Source: an uncultured Collinsella sp. (GTDB lineage Bacteria > Actinomycetota > Coriobacteriia > Coriobacteriales > Coriobacteriaceae). Taken from it: a stretch of DNA of 22,686 nt. Shown here in pieces: positions 16,102 through 22,686 of the stretch (the first letter of the stretch is position 1; every line of letters begins with the position of its first letter). The position numbers and the translations under genes are program-made. The stretch is taken from contig URNC01000013.1 of the NCBI GenBank assembly GCA_900549065.1, positions 1 through 22,686 on the forward strand, given 5' to 3'. The notes beneath the pieces were generated by a model. That model had not been told where the DNA came from. It did no database searches and saw only the letters and a program-made list of their open reading frames with translations.

Positions 16102-16231
16102 CGTCTGTCCGGGCGGAGGCATATAAGGTTCCCTGCTCGGACAGTCCTGCGCAAGACGGGGGCCACATTAAGTGGCCCCCTTTGCGTGCGGAACTCGCGA
16201 TGAACCTTATATGCCTCCGCTTGGACAGACG
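16102..16231. repeat. 30-bp inverted repeats flanking a terminator
   Basis: The left arm 16102-16131 and right arm 16202-16231 are reverse complements at 28 of 30 positions (core gcggaggcatataaggttc). The 70 bases between them include the perfect terminator hairpin at 16158-16180. It begins 27 bases after the LTA-synthase-like stop codon. The unit could fold as a 130-base two-level hairpin. This is part of a 444-base stretch without a gene (16075-16518). No coding frame is convincing, and its origin is unknown. Confidence 0.75.
16158..16183 (+). terminator. Terminator of the LTA-synthase-like gene
   Basis: There is a 9-bp perfect stem, gggggccac (16158-16166) with gtggccccc (16172-16180), loop attaa, followed by TTT and a few bases on. 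It is on the same strand, 84 bases past the stop codon. Confidence 0.75.
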
Positions 16232-16285
16232 CCCTGATGTTGGGGCGTGGCTTGTCTTGGGTGTATCGCCGAACATATATAAGTT

Positions 16286-16315
16286 GAAGGCCACGTTATG
16301 TGGCCTTCTTTGTTT
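16286..16315 (+). terminator. Second, related terminator downstream
   Basis: A 9-bp perfect stem, gaaggccac (16286-16294) with gtggccttc (16300-16308), has loop gttat, then tttgttt. Hairpin and tail closely resemble the terminator at 16158 (ggccac.tta.gtggcc, then ttt and tgcgg), and the upstream bases catata are also shared, so the two look like degenerate tandem copies. Confidence 0.65.
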
Positions 16316-16444
16316 GCGGAAAGCCCGTCCCGCCCTGAATACATCCAGCGAACGCATGCGAGCGTGTCGTCCAGGACGGTCTCGTCATCGGGGTGATGGA
16401 AAATGTCACCCCAAATGCTTGCCACGGTTGCGCCCACGAGTGTC
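16316..16444. other. Gene-free stretch with one small hairpin
   Basis: No convincing gene is seen. A 7-bp hairpin, ggggtga (16390-16396) with tcacccc (16406-16412), is present. A minus-strand frame crosses the stretch (about 16207-16497) but runs through the terminators and inverted repeat and has no ribosome binding site, so it is not annotated. Confidence 0.4.
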
Positions 16445-16475
16445 AAGAAAAAAGCCTCGAGGATTTCGAGGCTTT
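16445..16475 (-). terminator. Terminator of the flavodoxin-like gene
   Basis: A 10-bp perfect stem, aaagcctcga (16451-16460) with tcgaggcttt (16466-16475), has a 5-nt loop. On the minus strand the stem is followed by T-rich sequence (complement of gaaaaaa, ending near 16447). It lies about 44 bases past the stop of the leftward gene at 16519. Confidence 0.8.
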
Positions 16476-16518
16476 CACCATTTGTATTGTTTTGCACGAA
16501 GGACCGCGAACGGCAAAG

Positions 16519-17070
16519 CTACTCGCCCAAAACGGCCTTTTTGGCGGCTGCAGCCATGTTGTCCAGATCTTCCTTGGTGGGATGGTCCTTCGCGGCAACC
16601 CAGTTGTCGAGCAGCATCTTATAGCGAGCGTTGTCGGGATCTTGCTCGAGCATGGCCTCGTAGCGCTGCTTGACCGCGGAGCCCATCTTGCCCTGGCACA
16701 TCGCCCAGCCCGCAAGCTCGGCATCCCCAGCCAAATTGGAAGTTACGCGGTCGATAATCTGCTGGTAATAGCTCTGGTCGGCCCCAAAACCGCAGGTGCC
16801 AAACAGGAAGACGCGCTTGCCGTGCAAGGCGGAGAGCAACGCCGCGACCGAAGGCGTGCACGCGCCCTTGTCGCACCAAAAACCGACGAGCACCGTGTCG
16901 GCCGCGCAGGCGCCCTGCGCCTCGAGCGCAACCTGGTCTGCATCCGCATCGTCGCTCAACGCCGCGGCATGGACAAACTCAACGCCCGCAGCCTGCAGAG
17001 CGCGCTTGATCGCGCCCGAAACCATCCTGGTATTACCGCTCTTGCTGTTAACCACCAAAGAGCACGTCAT
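16519..17070 (-). CDS. Flavodoxin-like protein
   Basis: This 183-residue protein has a flavodoxin-like fold and a predicted cytosolic electron-carrier or flavin-binding role. The phosphate-binding loop SKSGNT (9-14) follows the first strand LVV. GFWCDKGACTP (63-73) and GKRVFLFGTCGFG (84-96) match the FMN-contacting loops of the flavodoxin_4-like families. The C-terminal third (about 105-183) is helical and not part of a minimal flavodoxin; flavodoxin-family proteins of gut anaerobes of this size are known, including BilS of the bilirubin-reducing BilRS system, but no BilR gene is in this window, so that name is not given. The start ATG at 17068-17070 or GTG at 17074-17076 is unsettled: gagg lies 10 or 4 bases upstream. 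A good terminator follows the gene. Confidence 0.75.
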   Translation of the reverse strand: MTCSLVVNSKSGNTRMVSGAIKRALQAAGVEFVHAAALSDDADADQVALEAQGACAADTVLVGFWCDKGACTPSVAALLSALHGKRVFLFGTCGFGADQSYYQQIIDRVTSNLAGDAELAGWAMCQGKMGSAVKQRYEAMLEQDPDNARYKMLLDNWVAAKDHPTKEDLDNMAAAAKKAVLGE

Positions 17071-17076
17071 AGTCAC

Positions 17077-17272
17077 GTTGCCTCGTATCCCCCAAAACTA
17101 AAGCCACTAATGCAATTTATTAGATGAATATCTTAGTACTAACGTGACAGATGTAAACCACCGTCTGTCGATTGGCGACGCAGGCAACATCTTTGGACAA
17201 ATGCCCGCAGCGCAAGCCCCATACTTTTTAAAATTTGGGACAGTCAAGCGGCCCTGCCCCCGAATCAATGAC
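17077..17272. other. AT-rich intergenic stretch
   Basis: No gene is seen in this first part of the 323-base gap before the ATPase gene (17077-17399). Base composition is lower in GC than the coding surroundings. It should hold the promoter of the leftward flavodoxin-like gene, but no clear hexamers were found. Confidence 0.4.
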
Positions 17273-17364
17273 AATCGTCACCATAATATGCCATCAATCG
17301 TCACCATAATTCTCCGTTAATCATCACCTCAAATTACCGTTAATCGTCACCACGTTGCTGGTAA
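17273..17364 (+). repeat. Four direct repeats with an exact 23-bp period
   Basis: The ten bases aatcgtcacc start at 17273, 17296, 17319 (aatcatcacc, one change) and 17342. Each start is exactly 23 bases from the next. Units 1 and 2 share cataat after the core; units 2 and 3 end in ccgtt. The array ends 35 bases before the start of the DUF4143-type ATPase gene and overlaps the likely promoter of that gene. A phased array of this kind is typical of protein-binding iterons or operators, or of multi-repeat ends of some insertion sequences (for example IS21-type). The units have no unique spacers, so it is not CRISPR. Confidence 0.8.
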
Positions 17365-17367
17365 AAT
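17339..17367 (+). promoter_or_regulatory. Possible promoter of the ATPase gene inside the repeat array
   Basis: TAAAAT at 17362-17367 is a fair -10 box, with gttaat at 17339-17344 as a weak -35, spacer 17 bases. The fourth 23-bp repeat lies between and over these boxes, so a protein binding the repeats could repress this promoter. Confidence 0.3.
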
Positions 17368-17399
17368 ACATAATCAAAGTAATTAAAGAAGGAGGCAGT

Positions 17400-18665
17400 A
17401 TGGATAGATATGTAGACAGATGCATCGATAAGGTAATCAGGCATAATCTCGATATCTTCGGTGCGGTTCTCATTCAAGGCCCAAAGTGGTGCGGAAAGAC
17501 CACTACGGCAAAACGTTTTGCTAGATCATCCTTGTCTCTTTCCGATCCAACTGGTAATTTTGCCGCCCTCCAGCTGGCTCAGATCGATCCAGCACAGGCA
17601 ATAGCAGGACCCTCTCCTAGGCTCATCGATGAATGGCAGGAAGAGCCAAAGCTGTGGGATGCCGTACGTTTCGAGTGTGACGCAAGACAGGGAGAATCCG
17701 GACAGTTTATTCTTACGGGCTCAGCAACGCCGCGAGATTCGAAGCAGCCGATGCATAGTGGCGTTGGACGAATAGCAAGGTTGCGAATGGATACCATGAC
17801 GCTGTTCGAGCTTGGCGTTTCTTCTGGCTTAGTCACTATCGGAGCGCTGCTTTCAGGTCATCCTGCTAAGCAGGCAGTCGGATCGATTGCCGGCATCTCC
17901 GGTATCGCCGATTTGCTGTGTCGTGGCGGTTGGCCTCAAGCGATGGGGAAAACAGCTGAAAATGCTATGCGGATTGCCGCTGCTTATGTTGATGGCGTAT
18001 GCGAATCGGATGTTTCTAGAACTGACGGCGTTAAGCGTGATCCGGTCAAGGTCAGGTCTCTTTTGACATCGCTTGCGCGAAATGAGTCGACGCTTGCCGG
18101 ATCGAAGTCCATCGACAAAGATATCGGTACCGGCGTTTCGAAGAATTCGGTCTCCAGATACATGGATGCTCTGAGACGAATCAATATCATTGATGATATC
18201 CCGGCTTGGCATCCGGCGCTCAGGTCGCCTGTAAAGCTGCGACAAAGCGCAAAAAGACACCTTGCCGACCCTTCGCTTGCCGTCGCACTGCTCGGAGCAA
18301 ATCCGGAGTCGTTGGCATCCGACCCGAAGACGCTGGGACTGCTCTTCGAATCCCTCGTCCTGCACGACCTTAAGGTCTATGCAGCCGCTAATGACTCATC
18401 GGTGTCCCACTACCACGACGCCGACGATCTCGAGGTCGACGCCGTTATACACAGGCGCGATGGAACTTGGATTGCCGTGGAAGTAAAACTCGGAAGTCCG
18501 CAGATCCCCGAGGCATCTGCAAACCTGCTTCGGCTCGAGCGAAAGCTGGTCGAACGCGGCGAGAGACCCCCTGCGGCCAAGCTCATCGTCATCGGGTTCG
18601 GCATGCCGGTCCATACGACGCCCGAGGGCATCATCGTTGCCCCCGTTGACACACTCGCGCCCTAG
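17400..18665 (+). CDS. ATP-binding protein with AAA_14-type ATPase and DUF4143-type domains
   Basis: This 421-residue protein is of a widespread family of P-loop ATPases of unknown cell role. Seen: Walker A GPKWCGKT (27-34), Walker B RLIDEWQ (74-80), a sensor-like ILTGSAT (104-110), a middle helical region, and a C-terminal DUF4143 part with a PD-(D/E)XK-like pattern, DLEVDAVI (D347) and VEVKLG (E361, K363). Such domains fold like nucleases but are not shown to cut DNA. The start ATG 17400-17402 has aaggagg nine bases upstream; the TTG frame start at 17355 is rejected because the ribosome site is within it. The N-terminal two thirds have lower GC than neighbours, suggesting acquisition. The preceding 23-bp repeats probably bind a protein. 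It converges on the ABC gene with 28 bases between stops. Confidence 0.85.
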   Translation: MDRYVDRCIDKVIRHNLDIFGAVLIQGPKWCGKTTTAKRFARSSLSLSDPTGNFAALQLAQIDPAQAIAGPSPRLIDEWQEEPKLWDAVRFECDARQGESGQFILTGSATPRDSKQPMHSGVGRIARLRMDTMTLFELGVSSGLVTIGALLSGHPAKQAVGSIAGISGIADLLCRGGWPQAMGKTAENAMRIAAAYVDGVCESDVSRTDGVKRDPVKVRSLLTSLARNESTLAGSKSIDKDIGTGVSKNSVSRYMDALRRINIIDDIPAWHPALRSPVKLRQSAKRHLADPSLAVALLGANPESLASDPKTLGLLFESLVLHDLKVYAAANDSSVSHYHDADDLEVDAVIHRRDGTWIAVEVKLGSPQIPEASANLLRLERKLVERGERPPAAKLIVIGFGMPVHTTPEGIIVAPVDTLAP

Positions 18666-18693
18666 CGCTGCATTACATGCCCCACGCACCTGC

Positions 18694-20553
18694 TTACTGG
18701 GCGAACTGGCTGCGGTAGAGCTCGGCATAGAAGCCGTCTGCCGCCAGCAGCTCGTCGTGCGTGCCGCGCTCGATAATCTGGCCGTCGCGCATGACCAGAA
18801 TGCAGTCGGCATTGCGGATCGTCGACAGACGGTGCGCCACCACAAAGCTTGTGCGGCCGGCCATAAGCTCGTCGAATGCCGCCTGCACCTGCAGCTCGGT
18901 GCGCGTATCGATACTCGAAGTCGCCTCGTCCAGCAGCAAGATAGCCGGATCGGTGAGCATAACGCGCGCGATGCACAGCAGCTGCTTTTGGCCCTGGCTA
19001 AACGTGCCGCCGTCCTCGCCGATGACCGTATCGTAGCCGCCTGGCAGCTGCACGATAAACTTGTGCGCGTGCGCGCGCTTGGCGGCTTCGATAACCTGCT
19101 CGCGCGTGGCTCCTGGGCAACCGTAAGCGATGTTGTCCGCCACCGTGCCCTCGAACAGCCAAGTGTCCTGCAGCACCATGCCAAAGGCACGGCGCAGGCT
19201 TGCGCGCGTGTAGTCACGCGAAGACCGGCCATCGACCATGATGCGGCCGGCATCGATATCGTAAAAACGCAGCAGCAGATTGATGAGCGTTGTCTTACCG
19301 CAGCCCGTGGGGCCGACCAGGGCAAAACGCATGCCGGGCTTGGCCTCGATGCAGATATCCTGCAGCAACTTGCGGTCGGGCACATAGCTAAAGTCCACGT
19401 GTTCAAAGGTCACCTCGCCACGCGGGACGGCAAGCTCCACGGCATCTGACGCATCGGGCTCCTGCTCGCGGGCGTCGAGCAGTGCAAACATACGACGTGC
19501 CGAGGCATACGCCGTCTGGATCTGCGTAATGACGTTGGTGACCTCGTTGAACGGCTTGGTGTACTGGTTGGCATAGGACAAGAAGATCTGCACGCCGCCC
19601 ACCGTAAGCGCCGCGGGCACGCCCGTGATCGCGCCCACGCAGCCGATCACAGCGACCACGGCATAGATGATGTTATTGATAAAGCGCGTACCGGGATTGG
19701 AAAGCGAGCCCATAAACTGCGCGCGCTCGCCTGCCGTATAGAGCTCGGCGTTGAGGACATCGAAGCGCTGTTGGGCGTTGGGACCATAGGCAAAAGCGTC
19801 AACAAGCTTCTGCTCGCCTACGTACTCCTCAATATGACCACCGAGCTGCCCTTGAATACGCTGCTGTGCCGTAAAGCTCTTGTTGGAGAGCTTGGCAATA
19901 GCGCCGGCTGCAAAAATGGAAAGCGGCGTGACGAGCACCACCACGAGCGTCATGGCCAGGTTAATGGAGAGCATAAACGCGAGCGTGCCCACGATGGTGA
20001 TGACGCCGGTAAAGAGCTGTGTAAAGCCCTGCAGCAGGCCGTCACCCACCTGATCGACGTCGTTGACCACGCGGCTCATAAGATCACCGTGGGCATGGCC
20101 GTCGATAAAGCTGAGCGGCATGCGGCTGAGCTTGTCGCTCGCCTCCACGCGCATGTCGCGCACCGTCTCGTAGGACAGACGGTTGACGCAGTAGCCTTGC
20201 AGCCACTGGAAGGCCGCTGCTCCCACCACGACGAGCGCGAGTTTGGTAACGAGCGGCAGCAGCGCATCGAAGTCCACCTGCCCGGCGGCGACGATAAGGT
20301 CGATGCCCTCGCCGATGAGGATGGGCGTATAGAGTTGCAAGATCACCGAGATGGCGGCGCTCACAAACGACGCCGTAAACGAGGCGCGGTGCGGGCGAAC
20401 ATAGCCCAGCAGGCGGCGGGTCACCGCACCCACGGGATAGCGCTCGGGGTCGCCGGGCTGGCGCGGACCGTCGCCCAGGTCGTTGAGGTTATCGTTACCG
20501 GACACGTTGGCCGTCATCGTGGCGACCGAACCGGAAGAAGTGTACGGATTCAT
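18694..20553 (-). CDS. ABC exporter half-transporter, canonical ATPase partner
   Basis: This 619-residue type-IV (B-family) half-transporter has an N-terminal membrane domain with about six segments (about 50-340) and a C-terminal ATPase domain (about 370-615). Walker A is GPTGCGKTT (about 409-417), and Walker B ends in LLLDEATSSID with the catalytic Glu present; the H-loop is VVAHR (His present). The signature loop, however, is FSQGQ (about 516-520) rather than LSGGQ. Residues 1-40 form a hydrophilic start rich in Asn, Gly and Asp. The upstream half-transporter gene ends in TAA immediately before this ATG (20551-20553), with aaggagg inside its 3' end, so translation is coupled. The substrate is unknown; multidrug or lipid export is typical of the family. 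Confidence 0.9.
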   Translation of the reverse strand: MNPYTSSGSVATMTANVSGNDNLNDLGDGPRQPGDPERYPVGAVTRRLLGYVRPHRASFTASFVSAAISVILQLYTPILIGEGIDLIVAAGQVDFDALLPLVTKLALVVVGAAAFQWLQGYCVNRLSYETVRDMRVEASDKLSRMPLSFIDGHAHGDLMSRVVNDVDQVGDGLLQGFTQLFTGVITIVGTLAFMLSINLAMTLVVVLVTPLSIFAAGAIAKLSNKSFTAQQRIQGQLGGHIEEYVGEQKLVDAFAYGPNAQQRFDVLNAELYTAGERAQFMGSLSNPGTRFINNIIYAVVAVIGCVGAITGVPAALTVGGVQIFLSYANQYTKPFNEVTNVITQIQTAYASARRMFALLDAREQEPDASDAVELAVPRGEVTFEHVDFSYVPDRKLLQDICIEAKPGMRFALVGPTGCGKTTLINLLLRFYDIDAGRIMVDGRSSRDYTRASLRRAFGMVLQDTWLFEGTVADNIAYGCPGATREQVIEAAKRAHAHKFIVQLPGGYDTVIGEDGGTFSQGQKQLLCIARVMLTDPAILLLDEATSSIDTRTELQVQAAFDELMAGRTSFVVAHRLSTIRNADCILVMRDGQIIERGTHDELLAADGFYAELYRSQFAQ

Positions 20554-22410
20554 TTAGCAGCCCTCCTTTGCGCAGACGGATGCGGGGGCGATCGGGGTGG
20601 GCGCGGGCGCCGCACTCCCCTGCTGGCCCTCGAGCTCCTCACGGCGCAGCTGCGACTGGCAAATCTCGCGATAGAGCTGACAGGTCGCGTACAGCTCGTC
20701 ATGCGTGCCCAGGCCCGCGACCGAGCCGTGGTCGAGAACGCAGATCATATCGGCGTCGCGCACGGTCGAGACGCGCTGGCTCACAATCACCGTGGTCAGC
20801 GGCGGCCCGCCCTCGGCGGCACCGCGCATGCTTCGTTCGCGAATGGCATGGCGAAGCGCTGCATCGGTCTTAAAGTCGAGCGCCGAGGCGGAGTCGTCCA
20901 TGATTAGGACCTGCGGAGAGCCCACCAGGGCGCGCGCGATGGTCAGGCGCTGGCGTTGGCCACCGCTAAAGTTCTTGCCGCCCGCCTCGACCGGGGCGTC
21001 GAGCCCCTGCGGCTTGTTGCGCACGAACTCGCTCGCCTGCGCCATGTCGAGCGCCGCCCAGAGCTCCTCGTCGGTTGCTGCCTCGTCGCGCCAGGTTAGG
21101 TTGCTGCGGATCGTGCCGCTCACCAGCGACGCGCGCTGCGGGACGGTCGCGACCACGTGGCGCAGTTGATCGAGTGGCCAAGCGCGCACGTCGGCGCCCA
21201 TCACGCTCACGCTGCCGGTGCCTGCATCGTACAGGCGTGGGATAAGCGAGACGAGCGTGGACTTGCCGCTGCCCGTGCCGCCGATAATGCCGAGCGTTTT
21301 GCCCAGCGGCAGCTCCAGGGTCACATCGCTCACGGCATTTGCCGCGCCCGCGCCAAACGAAAAGCTCGCATGGCTCAAGCTCAGCGCGGGAACCGGAACA
21401 GCGCCACCCGCCAGTTCGCTCGGCTCGGGCAGCACGACCGGCTCGTTGTCCTCGTCGGTGATGCTCGGCTCGCAGTTGAGCACCTCGTTGATACGCGACG
21501 CGCTCGCGCTCGCCTTGGTAAAGACCACGACCAGGTTGGCGACGTACACGATGGAGGTCAGGGTCTGCGTCATGTAGTTCACAAACGCCATGACCTGGCC
21601 CTGCGTGAGTTCGCCCACGTTGACCTGGATGCCGCCCAACCACAGGATAGCGCACACGCCCAGGTTCATCACAAGAAACGTGACGGGGTTGAGAATCGAC
21701 GAGAGCTTGCCCACCGCGATGGCAGTATTGGCCTGGTCATCGGCAGCTTGGGCAAAGCGCTCGCGCTCGTGGTCCTCGCGCACGAAGGCGCGAACCACGC
21801 GAGCGCCCGAAAGGCCTTCGCGGCAGATAAGCGCGATGCGGTCGAGCTTTGCCTGCAGCTGCTTGTAGTACGGGATGCAGCGCGCCATGACAAACCAAAA
21901 CACCAGGCCGATAGCGGGCGTGCAGATCAAAAAGATGATGCCGAGCTTAAGGTCGATGGCAAGGGCTGCGCACATAGAGCCCACCGCCAGGAAGGGCCAG
22001 CGGATAAGCATACGCACGCCGAGCGCCACGGCAAGCTGCACCTGGTTGACGTCGTTGGTGATGCGGGTGATAAGCGACGGCGTGCCAAAGCGGTCGAGTT
22101 CGGCATAGCTCAGCTTATTGATGTGCTGGTAGAGCGCACCGCGAATGTCGGTGCCCATGCCCTGCGAGGTGAGCGCCGCCATCTTTTGGCAAACAAGCGT
22201 AAACGAGATGCCGATCACAGCCATGGCGCCAAGCACCATACCGTAGTGAATAACGGCGTTCACATCGCGTGCGCCGATGCCCTTATCGATCATCTGGGCA
22301 ATCACCAGCGGCGTCAGCAGGTCAAAGATCACTTCGATCAGCTTGCACGCAGGACCAATCACCATATACCGGCGAAACTTACCACCAAAACGCCTGAGCA
22401 GCTCAATCAT
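20554..22410 (-). CDS. ABC exporter half-transporter, degenerate ATPase partner
   Basis: This 618-residue half-transporter has about six membrane segments (about 18-300) and an ATPase domain (about 345-590). Walker A GGTGSGKST (about 376-384) and signature FSGGQRQR are canonical, but Walker B ends in LIMDDSASALD (Asp in place of the catalytic Glu) and the H-loop reads VIVSQR (Gln in place of His). Its changes complement those of the downstream partner: one composite ATP site keeps all residues, the other is degenerate, as in heterodimeric exporters such as TM287/288. The start is ATG 22408-22410 with agggag nine bases upstream; the TTG frame start at 22443 lacks a ribosome site. The C-terminal tail is Ala/Pro-rich. 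The pair is one operon. Confidence 0.9.
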   Translation of the reverse strand: MIELLRRFGGKFRRYMVIGPACKLIEVIFDLLTPLVIAQMIDKGIGARDVNAVIHYGMVLGAMAVIGISFTLVCQKMAALTSQGMGTDIRGALYQHINKLSYAELDRFGTPSLITRITNDVNQVQLAVALGVRMLIRWPFLAVGSMCAALAIDLKLGIIFLICTPAIGLVFWFVMARCIPYYKQLQAKLDRIALICREGLSGARVVRAFVREDHERERFAQAADDQANTAIAVGKLSSILNPVTFLVMNLGVCAILWLGGIQVNVGELTQGQVMAFVNYMTQTLTSIVYVANLVVVFTKASASASRINEVLNCEPSITDEDNEPVVLPEPSELAGGAVPVPALSLSHASFSFGAGAANAVSDVTLELPLGKTLGIIGGTGSGKSTLVSLIPRLYDAGTGSVSVMGADVRAWPLDQLRHVVATVPQRASLVSGTIRSNLTWRDEAATDEELWAALDMAQASEFVRNKPQGLDAPVEAGGKNFSGGQRQRLTIARALVGSPQVLIMDDSASALDFKTDAALRHAIRERSMRGAAEGGPPLTTVIVSQRVSTVRDADMICVLDHGSVAGLGTHDELYATCQLYREICQSQLRREELEGQQGSAAPAPTPIAPASVCAKEGC

Positions 22411-22672
22411 GTATAGGCGCTCCCTATCATCATCTCTCTTCAATCTGATTCATGATAGTACGGAGAGCCCTGGAGATGCGTAAGCAACTCGTTACAGAAC
22501 AAGCCCCCGAAACAATCAGGAAACTAGGCACAGAGACAAAGCGCCCGAACATGTTTTGGCAAAGCCAATGAGCAGCACTAGACAAGGGATTAAATTGTTC
22601 AGATTAACGCGCCTTTACGGGTGATTTTTGGACGACGGGGCCCGGCCGGCGGCGAGGTGTTTGGTAGTCGAG
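22411..22672. other. Gene-free stretch at the right edge
   Basis: No convincing gene. It should contain the promoter of the leftward ABC pair, but no clear -35/-10 pair was found. The last 60 or so bases are GC-rich (ggggcccggccggcggcgag) and differ in look from the AT-richer part before; they adjoin adapter sequence, so a library artefact is possible. Confidence 0.35.
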
Positions 22673-22686
22673 CTGTCTCTTATACA
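22673..22686. other. Nextera/Tn5 mosaic-end adapter remnant
   Basis: The final 14 bases, ctgtctcttataca, are identical to the start of the reverse complement of the 19-bp Tn5 mosaic end used in Nextera libraries. They are at the very end of the window, so this is adapter left on a contig end rather than genomic sequence. Confidence 0.85.

Noticed and set aside
16207..16497. A 96-residue minus-strand frame between the LTA-synthase-like and flavodoxin-like genes
   Set aside because: It runs through a terminator, an inverted repeat arm and a second terminator, has no ribosome site, and shows no known motif. It might be a scrap of an old gene, but this cannot be supported.
17273..17364. A short CRISPR array
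   Set aside because: The period is only 23 bases with a 10-base core; there are no spacers of 30 or so bases, and no cas genes in the window.
22621..22672. Start of a further gene at the right edge (GTG near 22621)
   Set aside because: No ribosome site, only about 17 codons before adapter sequence, and an odd GC-rich composition that may be artefact.

Overview
The window is high-GC, densely packed bacterial DNA from a Gram-positive actinobacterium. Gene content (LTA-synthase-like enzyme, Kup with a short KdpD/KdpE pair, fused RlmKL, Tex) and codon use fit a gut coriobacterium, most likely Collinsella. That placement is recognition from memory, not a search. The right edge ends in 14 bases identical to the Nextera/Tn5 mosaic end, so it is almost certainly a contig end carrying adapter.

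Layout. 2-388 (+): C-terminal part of a Gfo/Idh/MocA-type oxidoreductase and its terminator. 558-717: a long imperfect palindrome. 800-2947 (+): tex, interrupted by an in-frame amber codon where relatives have Gln. 2948-3329: no gene; nested palindromes, a minus-strand terminator and a diverged second copy of the 3' end of the neighbouring transaldolase gene. 3330-5055 (-): transaldolase-family protein and HAD phosphatase. 5131-7698 (+): rlmKL, whose RlmL half has lost both signature motifs. 7704-7768: palindrome between convergent genes. 7794-12531 (-): a potassium cluster in transcription order kup, a 64-residue one-helix membrane protein, a short kdpD and kdpE, probably one operon from a TATAAT promoter. 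12691-13560 (-): nitroreductase. 13774-16074 (+): LTA-synthase-like sulfatase-fold enzyme. 16075-16518: no gene; two related terminators, 30-bp inverted repeats and a minus-strand terminator. 16519-17070 (-): flavodoxin-like protein. 17273-17364: four direct repeats with an exact 23-bp period just upstream of a DUF4143-type ATPase at 17400-18665 (+), which looks acquired. 18694-22410 (-): two adjoining half-transporters forming an asymmetric heterodimeric ABC exporter.

How the parts work together. The kup-small protein-kdpDE group suggests potassium sensing tied to Kup rather than to KdpFABC. The ABC pair has one consensus and one degenerate ATP site. The other genes are mostly single housekeeping units. 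The most unusual material is intergenic: at least six separate palindromes or inverted repeats, the 23-bp array, and the duplicated transaldolase 3' end, which hints at past integration or recombination. No tRNA, rRNA, CRISPR array or intact transposase gene was seen.
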